Shown here in pieces: positions 27,061-36,225 of a DNA stretch of 64,000 nt. The translations under genes and the position numbers were made by a program. The DNA lies in contig NZ_WIVE01000012.1 in NCBI RefSeq assembly GCF_009601025.1, positions 1 through 64,000 on the forward strand. Reading direction: 5' to 3'. A model generated the notes under the pieces. The model worked only from the letters and a program-made list of their open reading frames with translations, made no database searches and was not told the DNA's origin. Numbering within the stretch: position 1 is the stretch's first letter; the number at the start of each line of letters is the position of its first letter. This DNA is from Roseospira navarrensis. Lineage in GTDB: Bacteria > Pseudomonadota > Alphaproteobacteria > Rhodospirillales > Rhodospirillaceae.

Positions 27061-27864
27061 GTGCCCGTTCTGATCCAGTTGGTCGATACGCTCTGGACCA
27101 CGATCCTCGACGTGGCGCCGATCCTGTTGATCCTGGTGCTGTTCCAGGTGCTGGTGCTGCGCCAGAAGGTGCCGCACCTGCGGCGCATGATCCTGGGGTT
27201 CATCTATGTGGTCCTCGGCCTGGACCTGTTCCTGGTCGGGCTGGAAATGGCGCTGTTCCCGCTGGGCGAGATCATGGCCCGCCAGCTTACGGATCCGGCC
27301 ATGGTCGGCGCTGGCGACGGCGGCGCGGCGGCCGGGCTGGCGGGGCTGGACTGGCGCGACTACCTGTGGGTCTACGCCTTCGCGGCCGCCGTCGGGTTCT
27401 CCACCACCATCGCCGAGCCGGCCCTGATCGCCGTCAGCCTGAAGGTGAACGAGGTCTCCGGCGGGTCGGTCCGGGCCTGGGGCCTGCGCGTGGCGGTCGC
27501 GGTCGGGGTCGCCTTCGGGGTCTCGCTGGGGGCGCTGCGCATCGTGACGGGTTGGCCCTTGCCCCTGTTGATCGTCATCGGATATGGCATCGTGATCGTC
27601 CAGACCGTGTTCGCCCCCCGCCAGATCATCCCGCTCGCCTATGATTCGGGGGGCGTGACCACCTCCACCGTCACCGTCCCCCTGGTCACGGCCCTGGGCC
27701 TGGGCCTGGCGACCAACATCCCGGGCCGCAGTCCGCTGATCGACGGGTTCGGCCTGATCGCCCTGGCCAGCCTGTTCCCCATGATCACCGTCATGGGGTA
27801 TGCCCAGCTCGGTGCGCTGCTGGCGCGCCGCGCGGCCCGCCGCCAAGCCCGCGAGGATTCATGA
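27061..27864 (+). CDS. DUF1538 membrane protein, second of a pair
   Basis: 267 residues starting at GTG 27061. It is a paralogue of the preceding gene: [33 protein letters not shown] and [20 protein letters not shown] occur in the same order. The two likely form a hetero-oligomer. The C-terminus is an Arg-rich cytoplasmic tail. Its TGA overlaps the ATG of the PII-like gene by 4 bases, so the sensor protein is coupled to it. Confidence 0.87.
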   Translation: MPVLIQLVDTLWTTILDVAPILLILVLFQVLVLRQKVPHLRRMILGFIYVVLGLDLFLVGLEMALFPLGEIMARQLTDPAMVGAGDGGAAAGLAGLDWRDYLWVYAFAAAVGFSTTIAEPALIAVSLKVNEVSGGSVRAWGLRVAVAVGVAFGVSLGALRIVTGWPLPLLIVIGYGIVIVQTVFAPRQIIPLAYDSGGVTTSTVTVPLVTALGLGLATNIPGRSPLIDGFGLIALASLFPMITVMGYAQLGALLARRAARRQAREDS

Positions 27865-28211
27865 AGTTCAAGCTCATCATCGCCAGCGTGCCGGACACCC
27901 GGACCGACGACATCGTCGATGCCGCCCGCGCCGAGGGGGCCACCGGCTGCACGGTGCTGACCAACGCCCGAGGGCAGGGTCTGAAAAAGACCAAGACCTT
28001 TCTGGGCCTGGACCTGACCGGGGCCCGGGACGTGGTGCTCATCATCGTCGAGCAGCATCTGGCCCGGCGCATCCTGGAGCGCATCGGCGCCGTCGGCCAG
28101 ATGGACGCCAGCCCCGGGGCCGGTGTCGCCATCCAGATCGACGTCGAGGACGCGATCGGCCTCGGCACCCAGATGAAGACGCTGCAAAGCGAGATCGAGG
28201 ACGAAATATGA
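27861..28211 (+). CDS. PII-like signalling protein of the DUF1538 operon
   Basis: 116 residues with a PII/GlnB-type ferredoxin-like fold: KFKLIIASVPDTRTDDIVDAA, then GATGCTVLTNARGQGL, then RDVVLIIVEQHLARRILERI. Compared with canonical PII, the T-loop is shortened and has no Tyr for uridylylation, so GlnD should not modify it. PII-like proteins often bind nucleotides and gate a membrane partner encoded next door. Coupled by 4-base overlaps to both the DUF1538 gene before it and the CBS gene after it. Confidence 0.8.
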   Translation: MKFKLIIASVPDTRTDDIVDAARAEGATGCTVLTNARGQGLKKTKTFLGLDLTGARDVVLIIVEQHLARRILERIGAVGQMDASPGAGVAIQIDVEDAIGLGTQMKTLQSEIEDEI

Positions 28212-28645
28212 GCGCCAGGCAGCCCTATCGCCCGGTCCGCGAGGTCATGTCGGACACGCCCTACATGATCGACGGCATGGCCACCGTGGCCGAGGCGGTG
28301 CGCATGATGCGCGACAAGGCGTGCAGTTCGCTGGTCATCGACAAGCGCCACGAGCACGACGAGTACGGCATGATCGTGATCCAGGACATCGCCGACAAGG
28401 TGGTGGCGCTGGACCGCTCGCCGGACCGCCTCAATGTCTACGAGATCATGAGCAAACCGCTCATCGCCGTACAGGCGGACATGGACGTCAAGCACGCCAT
28501 CCGCCTGCTCAGCCGCTTCCGCCTGTCGCGGGCGATCGTGCTCGATCACGGCCGCCTAGTGGGCATTGCCACGCTGCGGGATCTGGTCCTCGCGGACCTG
28601 ACCGGCAGCACCGACATCACCCCGGCGCCCCTGGAGACCACCTGA
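28208..28645 (+). CDS. CBS-domain pair protein
   Basis: 145 residues made almost entirely of two CBS repeats: REVMSDTPYMIDGMATVAEA then YEIMSKPLIAVQADMDVKHA, with closing VGIATLRDLV. CBS pairs bind adenine nucleotides and regulate attached channels or transporters. The ATG overlaps the PII-like stop (ATGA). It stands between a nucleotide-sensing PII-like protein and a cation exchanger and may carry a second energy signal. Confidence 0.88.
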   Translation: MSARQPYRPVREVMSDTPYMIDGMATVAEAVRMMRDKACSSLVIDKRHEHDEYGMIVIQDIADKVVALDRSPDRLNVYEIMSKPLIAVQADMDVKHAIRLLSRFRLSRAIVLDHGRLVGIATLRDLVLADLTGSTDITPAPLETT

Positions 28646-28646
28646 C

Positions 28647-29636
28647 GTGACCCTGTCCATCGTCTTTCTGATCGCCGGCGTCGTCCTGTTGCCGGTCGGC
28701 TCCAACCGTCTGGTCAGCGGCGCCGTCGCCCTGTCCGAACGCCTCGGCATCTCGCCGCTGGTGGTCGCCCTTACGGTGGTCGCCTTCGGGACCTCGCTTC
28801 CCGAACTCGTGGTGTGCGTCCAGGCCGCCCTGTCCGGCTCGCCCGGCATCGCGGTCGGCAACGTGGTCGGCTCCAACATCGCCAACATCCTGCTGATCCT
28901 GGGCGCGGCGGCGTTGCTGAAGCCGATCGCCTGCGATCCCAAGTCCGTGACCCGCGACGGCCTCATCATGGTCGCGGCCACGGCGCTGTTCGTCGTCCTG
29001 GCCCTGGCCGGGCTGATTCCCCGCTGGCAGGGCGGCATCATGCTGGCCCTGCTGGTGGCGTATGTCCTGTTCTCGTACTGGCGGGAGTCCTCCGGCAAGG
29101 ACCCGGCCGAGGGCCATCTCGCCGAGGTCGAGGAGTTCGAGGGTCTGAAGAACCGTCCGTGGAGCGTGATCGTCGGCGCCATCCTGCTGGGTCTGGTCGG
29201 CGTGGTGGCCGGCGCCCATCTGCTGGTGACCGGCGCGGTGGACATCGCGCGGGTGCTGGGCGTGTCGGAGGAGGTGATCGGCCTGACCATGGTCGCCCTG
29301 GGCACCTCGCTGCCGGAGTTGGCGGTGGCGGTCGCGGCCGCCTACAAGGGCCATTCGGACGTCGCGCTGGGCAATGTGGTCGGCTCCAACATCTTCAACA
29401 TCCTGGCCATCCTGGGCGCCACGGCGGTCGTGGTGCCGATCGAGATCCCGCCCCAGATCCTGCGCTTCGACCTGTGGGCCATGAGCGCGTTCACCCTGGT
29501 CCTGATCCCCATCATGCTGACCGGGCGGCGCATCGGCCGCGCCGAGGCCGGCCTGTTCCTGGTGGCCTATGCGGGGTACACGGCGATCCAGTACGTGGGG
29601 GTGGACCGTATCCTGGGCGTCCCGGCCGGAATCTGA
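28647..29636 (+). CDS. CaCA-family calcium/sodium antiporter (YrbG type)
   Basis: 329 residues, about ten membrane helices, starting at GTG 28647 directly after the CBS stop. Both alpha repeats are present: VAFGTSLPELVVCVQAAL and GNVVGSNIANILLILG in the first half, VALGTSLPELAVAVAAAY and GNVVGSNIFNILAILG in the second. It exchanges Ca2+ or a similar cation against Na+ or H+ in the inner membrane. Placement after the DUF1538 pair suggests joint control of cation balance. Confidence 0.93.
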   Translation: MTLSIVFLIAGVVLLPVGSNRLVSGAVALSERLGISPLVVALTVVAFGTSLPELVVCVQAALSGSPGIAVGNVVGSNIANILLILGAAALLKPIACDPKSVTRDGLIMVAATALFVVLALAGLIPRWQGGIMLALLVAYVLFSYWRESSGKDPAEGHLAEVEEFEGLKNRPWSVIVGAILLGLVGVVAGAHLLVTGAVDIARVLGVSEEVIGLTMVALGTSLPELAVAVAAAYKGHSDVALGNVVGSNIFNILAILGATAVVVPIEIPPQILRFDLWAMSAFTLVLIPIMLTGRRIGRAEAGLFLVAYAGYTAIQYVGVDRILGVPAGI

Positions 29637-29665
29637 GTCCCGGCCCCCACCCCGCCGGAGGACCC

Positions 29666-30460
29666 ATGCCCCTCGCCCGCCCCGACAGCATCCCGCCCTT
29701 CGCCCTGGTGACCGGCGCGGCCCGGCGCATCGGCCAGGGCCTCGCCCTGGAGATGGCGGCCGCCGGCTGCGCCGTCGCCCTGCACCACCGCGGCCCCGCA
29801 TCGGACGTGGACGAGACCCGCGCCCTGATCGAGGACGCGGGCGGCCGCGCGGTGGCCGTGCAGGCCGATCTCGCCGACGAGGCCACGACCGCCACCCTGG
29901 TGGAACGCGCCCAGGCGGCGCTGGGCGGTCCCATCGGCGTGCTGATCAACAACGCCTCCACCTTCGAGTACGACCGCTGGGACACCGTCACGCGCGAGAG
30001 CTGGGACCGCCACCTGGAGCCCAACCTGCGCGCGCCCTTCGTGCTCACCCAGGCCATGGCCCGCGCCCTGCCCGACGACGCCGAGGGGCTGGCGCTGAAC
30101 ATCATCGACGAGCGGGTCTGGAGCCTGACCCCCCATTTCGTCAGCTACACGGTCAGCAAGGCGGGGCTGTGGACGCTGACCCAGTCGCTCGCCCTGGCGC
30201 TGGCCCCGCGCGTGCGGGTCAACGGGATCGGGCCGGGTCCGGCGCTGCCCAGCCTGCGCCAGAGCCAGGCCCAGTTCGACGCCCAGTGCGCGGCCATGCC
30301 GCTGAAACGCGGCACCTCGGTTGACGAGATCCGACAGGCGGCCCGGTTTATCCTTGCGGCGCGGTCCATGACCGGGCAAATGATAGCGCTCGATGGGGGT
30401 CAGCATCTGGCCTGGGCCTGGTCCGCCGGTGGCGGGCTGGCCGATCCGCCGGAGGAGTGA
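29666..30460 (+). CDS. Short-chain dehydrogenase/reductase, FolM/pteridine reductase-like
   Basis: 264 residues. The Rossmann motif is TGAARRIGQ, where the Arg pair favours NADPH and is common in pteridine reductases. NNAS is at LINNASTFEYD and the catalytic Tyr/Lys at SYTVSKAGL. The next gene is folB, which supports a dihydropteridine/dihydromonapterin reductase role, though SDR substrate calls from sequence are weak. The ATG at 29666 follows GGAGG. Confidence 0.8.
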   Translation: MPLARPDSIPPFALVTGAARRIGQGLALEMAAAGCAVALHHRGPASDVDETRALIEDAGGRAVAVQADLADEATTATLVERAQAALGGPIGVLINNASTFEYDRWDTVTRESWDRHLEPNLRAPFVLTQAMARALPDDAEGLALNIIDERVWSLTPHFVSYTVSKAGLWTLTQSLALALAPRVRVNGIGPGPALPSLRQSQAQFDAQCAAMPLKRGTSVDEIRQAARFILAARSMTGQMIALDGGQHLAWAWSAGGGLADPPEE

Positions 30461-30529
30461 CCCGCCCCGGGGCCGCCCGCGGACGGCGCGCGAGCGCCGT
30501 GCGGGGGAGGCCTCGCCCTCCTCCCCGGC

Positions 30530-30970
30530 ATGAATGGTCCGTCGATGAGCCCTCGCTCCAAGCTGTTCACGCCTGCGCCGCAGGCCCCCATGGCGTCCGC
30601 CGAGGCCGGCACCCGCCACGTGTTCGTGCGGGACCTGGTGCTGAGTGCGCGGATCGGGGCCTACGAGCATGAAAAGGCCGCGCCGCAGCGCATCCGCCTG
30701 AACCTGGATCTGGCGGTCCGCGAGGCGGCGGCCGATCTGGGCGACCGGCTGGAAAACGTGGTGTGCTACGACAGCGTTCTGGGCCGGGTGCGGGAGATCG
30801 TGCAGGCGGGGCACGTCAATCTGGTCGAGACCCTGGCCGAGCGCATCGCCGCCGTCTGCCTGGAGGACTCGCGGGTCCGCCGCGCCCAGGTTCGGGTGGA
30901 GAAGCTGGACGTGTTCCAGGAAGCCGAGAGCGTCGGGGTCACGATCGAACGGCTTAATCCGTTCGGGTAG
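30530..30970 (+). CDS. folB: Dihydroneopterin aldolase
   Basis: Up to 146 residues; the FolB core runs from VFVRDLVLSARIGAYEHEKA, through NVVCYDSVLGRVREIV and VNLVETLAERIAAVCLED, to VRVEKLDVFQEAESVGVTIER. The Tyr of the active site and the Glu of NLVETLAE are kept. It converts dihydroneopterin to the hydroxymethyl pterin in folate synthesis. The first 20 residues look unconserved; ATG 30545 or 30590 could be the true start. Confidence 0.9.
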   Translation: MNGPSMSPRSKLFTPAPQAPMASAEAGTRHVFVRDLVLSARIGAYEHEKAAPQRIRLNLDLAVREAAADLGDRLENVVCYDSVLGRVREIVQAGHVNLVETLAERIAAVCLEDSRVRRAQVRVEKLDVFQEAESVGVTIERLNPFG

Positions 30971-31563
30971 CGGAACAAACGCAGAGTCATTCCAAAGAAC
31001 CAGGGCGAAATGACGGCGGGGACTCGCGCGTCTTTTTTGTGACGCCCTTTGACGGCAAAAGTCGCCGAATCATTGCGCCTCCGGACCCAGCAATACGACT
31101 GCAACATCCCGGCAACCCGGGGATTTGCGAGTTGTGCACAGGCGGGCGGTGGACGACCGACCGTATCACGCTTGTCAAGAACCTCACTGCAGCGCGGTGC
31201 ACTTTTGGCTTCCGGAAATATTTTTTGTTCCGTTTCAATGAGTTAAGGTATGTGCCCAAAACGTAGGCAGGGAGGGCAAAGGCGCGGATTCCCTAGGAGT
31301 CGGGATGAAGGGTCACATGCCGTCCACACAGTTATCCACAGGATTGGTGGATACAATAGGTCTTGTCAGGGGGCGCCCCATGCCGGAGGGGTGCGATTCG
31401 GTCACATTAGTGTCGCAGAACGGTTACAAATCCCTTTGAACCGGACGTTCGTCCCCTCCGACACGAAACAGACACACTCGTTGGCCGCACGGTCCTCCTT
31501 CGAACGGACTCCGCCTTTCGCGCACCCCATCCCGCCCACCAGAGCCGCCCTGCCCCATCACCC
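30971..31563. other. folB-uvrC spacer with DnaA box and GANTC cluster
   Basis: About 590 bases without a credible gene and AT-richer than the surroundings. It holds a perfect DnaA box TTATCCACA (31332-31340), a near-match TTGTGCACA (31132-31140), and seven GANTC sites (30984, 31021, 31067, 31287, 31297, 31395, 31507), the CcrM methylation target. It must carry the uvrC promoter; whether it is also a replication-linked site is open. Confidence 0.5.
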
Positions 31564-33471
31564 ATGACCATCGACGAGGCCTTTTCCATGACATCGCGGA
31601 CAGACCAGGACCCTGCCGCGGAGTCCGACCGCCCGACCGGCGTGGCGGTGATCGCCGCCACCGTGCGCACCCTGCCGAACACGCCGGGCGTCTACCGCAT
31701 GCTCGATCGCGCGGGCGATGCCCTGTACGTGGGCAAGGCCCGCAGCCTGAAGAAGCGGGTGGTCGCCTATACCCATCCGGAGCGGCTGCCGATGCGGCTG
31801 CGCCGCATGATCGACGCCACGGTGCGCATGGAGGTGGTCACCACCCACACCGAGGCCGAGGCGCTGCTGCTGGAAAGCAACCTCATCAAGAAGCTGAAGC
31901 CGCGCTACAACATCCTCCTGCGCGACGACAAATCCTTCCCCTACATCCTGATCGCCGGCGATCACGACTGGCCGCGCGTGCTCAAGCACCGGGGTCCCCG
32001 CACCCGCCCGGGCCAGTACCACGGCCCCTATGCCAACGCCGGCGCGGTCAATCGCACGCTGGTGGCGCTGCAGAAGGCGTTCCTGCTGCGCTCGTGTTCA
32101 GACAGCGTGTTCAACAACCGCTCGCGGCCCTGCCTGCTGTTCCAGATCAAGCGCTGCTGCGCGCCGTGCGTGGACCGCATCAGCCGCGCGGACTATGACG
32201 CCCTGGTGGCCCAGGCCCGCGCCTTCCTGGAGGGCCGCAGCCAGGACATGCAGCGCGATCTGGCGGCGCGGATGGAAGACGCCAGCGCCCGCCTCGCGTT
32301 CGAGGAAGCGGCCATCTACCGCGACCGCATCCGGGCGCTGACGGCCGTGCAGTCCCACCAGGACATCACCCTGCCCGGCGTGGGCGAGGCCGACGTGATC
32401 GCGCTCCATCAGGCCGGCGGTCAGACCTGCATCCAGGTGTTCTTTTTCCGGGCCGGCAACAACCACGGCAACCGCGCCTACTACCCCAGCCACGCCCGCG
32501 AGGACGAGCCGGGCGCGGTGCTGGAGGCGTTCCTGGGCCAGTTCTACGCCCGCCAGATGCCGCCCCGGCTGCTGCTGCTGAGCGAGCCCATCCCGCATCC
32601 GGCGCTGGTGGCGGAGGCGCTCACCATCCGCGCCGAACACAAGGTCGCCCTGCACGTGCCGCAGCGGGGCGACCGGCGCAAGGTGGTGGACCACGCCCTG
32701 ACCAACGCCCGCGAGGCGCTGGCCCGGCGCATGGCTGAGACCTCGGCCCAGCAGAAGTTGCTGGAGGGGCTGGGGGAGGTGTTGGGCCTGGACGGGCCGC
32801 CGGAGCGGATCGAGGTCTACGACAACTCCCACATCTCCGGCACCAACCCCATCGGCGCCATGATCGTGGCCGGTCCGGAGGGCTTCCAGAAAACGTCCTA
32901 TCGCAAGTTCAACATCCGCCACGCCGAGGCCACCTCGGACGACTACGCCATGATGCGCGAGGTCATGGAGCGCCGCTTTTCCCGCGCCCTGAAGGAAGAT
33001 CCGGACCGCACCCGGGGCCAGTGGCCCGACCTGGTGCTGATCGACGGCGGACAGGGGCAGGTGTCGGCCGCGGCCGGCGTGCTGGAGGACCTGGGCATCG
33101 AGGACGTGCCGCTGGTCGGCATCGCCAAGGGGCCGGACCGCGATGCGGGGCGGGAGCGCTTCTTCCCGCGGGGTCGCCCGTCCTTCCTGCTGCCGCCCAA
33201 TCACCCGGTGCTGTATTTCGTGCAGCGTCTGCGCGACGAGGCGCACCGCTTCGCCGTGGCCGGGCACACGGCCCGCCGCAAGAAGGCCGCCGCCGCCAAC
33301 CCGCTGGATTCGATCCCGGGCATCGGCGCATCGCGCAAGAAGGCCCTGATGCACCACTTCGGCTCCGCCAAGGCGGTCGCCGGCGCCGGCCTCGCCGACC
33401 TGGAGGCGGTGGAGGGCATCAGCGCCGCGCTGGCGCGCAAGATTTATGAAACCTTTCACGGAGAGGGGTGA
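31564..33471 (+). CDS. uvrC: Excinuclease ABC subunit C
   Basis: 635 residues, normal for the family. The N-terminal GIY-YIG nuclease is [20 protein letters not shown] with Arg and Glu behind it. A Cys-rich patch ([10 protein letters not shown]) and UVR helix ([15 protein letters not shown]) follow, then the RNase H-like domain ([25 protein letters not shown]) and C-terminal helix-hairpin-helix pair ([14 protein letters not shown]). It makes the two cuts around UvrB-bound lesions. pgsA follows, an order common in proteobacteria. Confidence 0.97.
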   Translation: MTIDEAFSMTSRTDQDPAAESDRPTGVAVIAATVRTLPNTPGVYRMLDRAGDALYVGKARSLKKRVVAYTHPERLPMRLRRMIDATVRMEVVTTHTEAEALLLESNLIKKLKPRYNILLRDDKSFPYILIAGDHDWPRVLKHRGPRTRPGQYHGPYANAGAVNRTLVALQKAFLLRSCSDSVFNNRSRPCLLFQIKRCCAPCVDRISRADYDALVAQARAFLEGRSQDMQRDLAARMEDASARLAFEEAAIYRDRIRALTAVQSHQDITLPGVGEADVIALHQAGGQTCIQVFFFRAGNNHGNRAYYPSHAREDEPGAVLEAFLGQFYARQMPPRLLLLSEPIPHPALVAEALTIRAEHKVALHVPQRGDRRKVVDHALTNAREALARRMAETSAQQKLLEGLGEVLGLDGPPERIEVYDNSHISGTNPIGAMIVAGPEGFQKTSYRKFNIRHAEATSDDYAMMREVMERRFSRALKEDPDRTRGQWPDLVLIDGGQGQVSAAAGVLEDLGIEDVPLVGIAKGPDRDAGRERFFPRGRPSFLLPPNHPVLYFVQRLRDEAHRFAVAGHTARRKKAAAANPLDSIPGIGASRKKALMHHFGSAKAVAGAGLADLEAVEGISAALARKIYETFHGEG

Positions 33472-33513
33472 GGCGGGTAGAGTCCGCCCCATCCTCCGTC
33501 CATAGGGTCCGCC

Positions 33514-34086
33514 ATGCTCCGTTCACTTCCCAATGTCATGACCATCGCCCGGATCGTGCTGATCCCGGTCATCATGGTCATGTTCTACATCCCCGGCCCC
33601 GAGGCCCGCTGGATCGCCGCCGCGCTGTTCGTCGCCGCCGCCGTGACCGACTATGTGGACGGCTGGCTGGCGCGGAAGCTCCAGGTGGTGTCGGATTTCG
33701 GCCGGTTCCTCGATCCCATCGCCGACAAGCTGCTGGTGGCCGCCGTGCTGGTCATGCTGGCCGGCTTCGACCGCCTGTCCGACATCGCCCTGGTCGCGGC
33801 CGTGCTGATCCTTTTCCGGGAAATCCTGGTGTCCGGGTTGCGCGAGTTCCTGGCCGGCAAGGCCGTGAGCATGCCCGTCACCAAACTGGCCAAGTGGAAG
33901 ACCGCGACCCAGCTTGTCGCCCTGCCCCTGCTTCTGGTGGGCGATACCGCCAGCGTGGGCGGGGTTCCGCTGGACTGGCCGGGCGAACTGCTGCTGTGGA
34001 TCGCGGCCCTCCTGACGGTGCAGACCGGGGCCACCTATATGACCACGGGTATGCGCCACATTCTTGATCCCCGGACGGACCCGTGA
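33514..34086 (+). CDS. pgsA: CDP-diacylglycerol-glycerol-3-phosphate 3-phosphatidyltransferase
   Basis: 190 residues, inner-membrane enzyme making phosphatidylglycerol phosphate. The CDP-alcohol phosphotransferase signature D-x2-DG-x2-AR-x8-G-x3-D-x3-D is complete, from DYVDGWLAR to GRFLDPIADK. Four to five helices follow. Its TGA overlaps the GTG start of moeA by four bases. Confidence 0.96.
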   Translation: MLRSLPNVMTIARIVLIPVIMVMFYIPGPEARWIAAALFVAAAVTDYVDGWLARKLQVVSDFGRFLDPIADKLLVAAVLVMLAGFDRLSDIALVAAVLILFREILVSGLREFLAGKAVSMPVTKLAKWKTATQLVALPLLLVGDTASVGGVPLDWPGELLLWIAALLTVQTGATYMTTGMRHILDPRTDP

Positions 34087-35360
34087 CCCAGCCCGAGACG
34101 CCCGACGCCCCCGCCCCCACCGACTGCTTCGCTGTCGGCGACCGTCTGATGTCGCTCGACGAGGCTCTGGCCGAGATCGACGCCCGCATTCGCCCGGCCG
34201 TGACCATCGAGCGGGTGCCGCTCCGGCAGGCGTCGGGCCGCGTGCTGGCGGCGGACCTGGTGGCCAACGTGACTCATCCCGCCCACGACAACGCGGCCAT
34301 GGACGGTTATGCGGTGCACCATGCGGACCTGTCTCCGTCCGAACCCACGACCCTGCCCGTGACCGCCCGCGTGGCCGCCGGCCATCCGCTGGACCGGCCG
34401 TTGCCGCCCGGCGAGGTGGCCCGCATCTTCACCGGCGGCGTGATGCCCGAGGGCGCCGATACGGTCATCATGCAGGAGGACGTGACGGACCTTGGCGACG
34501 GCCGCGTGACCCTGCCCGCCGGGGTGACCCGGGGCCGGCACGTGCGCACGGCCGGCGGCGACTTCCGCACCGGGGCCACCATCCTGGCGGCCGGGCGGCG
34601 CCTGCGCGCGCCCGACGTGGCGCTGGCGGCTTCGGCCGGCCATGCCTACGTGCCGGTGTTCGAGCGCGTGCGCGTGGGTGTGTTCTCCACCGGGGACGAG
34701 GTGTTCGAGCCCGGCACCGACCTGCCGCCGGGCGGACTGTACGACGGCAACCGCTACGGCATGATGGCGCTGGTCGAGGCCATGGGGGCCGAGGTCACGG
34801 ACCTGGGCCATCTGCCCGATGACCCGGACCGGATCACCCGGGCGCTGGACGATGCGGCCGACGCCCATCACCTGCTGCTGACGTCGGGTGGGGTCTCCGT
34901 GGGCGGCGAGGACCATGTGCGCGACGTCGTGGCCGCGCTCGGCTCCCTGCACTTCTGGAAGCTGGCCATCAAGCCGGGCAAGCCGACCGCGCTCGGCCTG
35001 ATCCGCGAGACGGCCTTCGCCGGCCTGCCCGGCAATCCGGTCTCGGCCCTGGTCACCTGCCTGCTGGTGGTGCGTCCCGTGGTGCAGAGGCTGGCCGGCC
35101 TGCCGGTGACCATTCCGCGCCGCTATGCGGTCCCGGCGGGCTTCAGCCACACCAAGTCGGGCAACCGTCGGGAGTTCCTGCGCGGCTGGATCGAGGACAC
35201 GCCCGATGGTCCGGTGGTGCGTGTGTTCCACTCGCAGGACAGCGCCATGATCCGGTCCATGGGCGCCGCCGCCGGGCTGGTGGATGTGCCCGCCGAGCGG
35301 GCAACCGTGGCCCCGGGCGAGCCCGTGGCCTACCTGCCGTTCTCGGAACTGCTGTCATGA
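34083..35360 (+). CDS. moeA: Molybdopterin molybdotransferase
   Basis: 425 residues from GTG 34083. MoeA marks are the early HDNAAMDGYAV, FTGGVMPEGADTVIMQED, the MPT-binding-like core FSTGDEV and TSGGVSVGGEDH, and LPGNPVSALV. It inserts molybdate into adenylylated molybdopterin. It is followed by moaD and moaE, so this cluster covers late steps and sulfur transfer of Moco synthesis; moaA and moaC are not in the window. Confidence 0.95.
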   Translation: MTQPETPDAPAPTDCFAVGDRLMSLDEALAEIDARIRPAVTIERVPLRQASGRVLAADLVANVTHPAHDNAAMDGYAVHHADLSPSEPTTLPVTARVAAGHPLDRPLPPGEVARIFTGGVMPEGADTVIMQEDVTDLGDGRVTLPAGVTRGRHVRTAGGDFRTGATILAAGRRLRAPDVALAASAGHAYVPVFERVRVGVFSTGDEVFEPGTDLPPGGLYDGNRYGMMALVEAMGAEVTDLGHLPDDPDRITRALDDAADAHHLLLTSGGVSVGGEDHVRDVVAALGSLHFWKLAIKPGKPTALGLIRETAFAGLPGNPVSALVTCLLVVRPVVQRLAGLPVTIPRRYAVPAGFSHTKSGNRREFLRGWIEDTPDGPVVRVFHSQDSAMIRSMGAAAGLVDVPAERATVAPGEPVAYLPFSELLS

Positions 35361-35370
35361 GGGGGTCGTC

Positions 35371-35622
35371 GTGAAGGTTCTGTATTTCGCCTGGCTGCGC
35401 GACCGCGTCGGCACCGCCGAAGAGACGATCGAGACCCCCGCCGAGGTGGCCACCGTGGCCGACCTGATGGGCTGGCTGGCCGGCCGCAGCGACGGCCATG
35501 CGAAGGCCTTCGCCACTCCCGATCAGGTGCGCTGCGCCATCGACCAGGCGTTCGCGGGACCGGACGCCAGTGTCTCCGATGCGGCCGAGGTGGCCTTCTT
35601 TCCGCCCGTCACGGGGGGCTAG
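35371..35622 (+). CDS. moaD: Molybdopterin synthase small subunit (sulfur carrier)
   Basis: 83 residues with a ubiquitin-like fold and the required C-terminal Gly-Gly (FFPPVTGG), which is adenylylated and thiocarboxylated to carry sulfur. GTG at 35371 has GAGGGGG upstream and gives the standard N-terminus VKVLYFAWLRDRVG. Pairs with the product of the next gene, 3 bases downstream. Confidence 0.95.
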   Translation: MKVLYFAWLRDRVGTAEETIETPAEVATVADLMGWLAGRSDGHAKAFATPDQVRCAIDQAFAGPDASVSDAAEVAFFPPVTGG

Positions 35623-35625
35623 CCC

Positions 35626-36099
35626 ATGATCCGCGTGCAGCAGGCCGCGTTCGACGTGGGGGCGGAGATCGCCGCCTTCACCCAGGGGACCGGGCGCGTG
35701 GGCGGCGTGGCCACGTTCACCGGGCTGGTGCGCGATTATCTGGGCGAGACGCCGGAGGGCGCGCCCCCGGTGCGCGCCATGACCCTGGAGCACTACCCCG
35801 GCATGACCGAGCGCCAGTTGGAGCGCATCGAGGCCGAGGCGCACCGCCGCTGGGATCTGGCCGATGTGTTGGTGATCCATCGATATGGTCGCATGGCGCC
35901 GGGCGAGCCCATCGTTCTCGTCTGCACGTCCTCGGCCCACCGCGCGGCCGCGCTGGAAAGCTGCCAGTTCCTGATCGATTGGCTGAAGACCAAGGCGCCC
36001 TTCTGGAAGCGCGAGGAAACGCCGGACGGGGACCACTGGGTGGAGGCCCGCGCCGCCGACGACGCCGCCACCGCCCGGTGGGAGCGGTCAGCCCCGTAG
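35626..36099 (+). CDS. moaE: Molybdopterin synthase large subunit
   Basis: 157 residues. MoaE marks are GGVATFTGLVRDY, MTLEHYPGMTERQL, VIHRYGRMAPGEPIV and the catalytic Lys region DWLKTKAPFWKRE. It binds precursor Z and adds the dithiolene sulfurs delivered by MoaD. Its TAG stop lies inside the left arm of a REP-like inverted repeat. Confidence 0.95.
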   Translation: MIRVQQAAFDVGAEIAAFTQGTGRVGGVATFTGLVRDYLGETPEGAPPVRAMTLEHYPGMTERQLERIEAEAHRRWDLADVLVIHRYGRMAPGEPIVLVCTSSAHRAAALESCQFLIDWLKTKAPFWKREETPDGDHWVEARAADDAATARWERSAP

Positions 36100-36158
36100 G
36101 GTGCGTTCGCGCCGCCGGTGCGTTGCGGCCGCGACGCGGCCGTCAAACGCACCCTACG
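36095..36158. repeat. REP-like inverted repeat between moaE and encapsulin
   Basis: CGTAGGGTGCGTT (36095-36107) and AACGCACCCTACG (36146-36158) are perfect 13-base inverted arms around a 38-base GC-rich centre. GTAGGGTGCGT palindromes of this kind are scattered in many bacterial genomes as extragenic repeats. It lies between two convergent genes and the left arm supplies the moaE stop codon. Confidence 0.8.
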
Positions 36159-36225
36159 ACCAGAATGCCAAACTCATGCCGGACGGGGGGTGCTCCCCCG
36201 CCCGGCATCAGTCCAAGGCGTCGGA

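Noticed and set aside
30971-31563. Calling this spacer the chromosomal origin outright
   Set aside because: Only one perfect DnaA box is present and typical alphaproteobacterial origin neighbours (hemE, parAB, dnaA) are absent; kept as a finding only.
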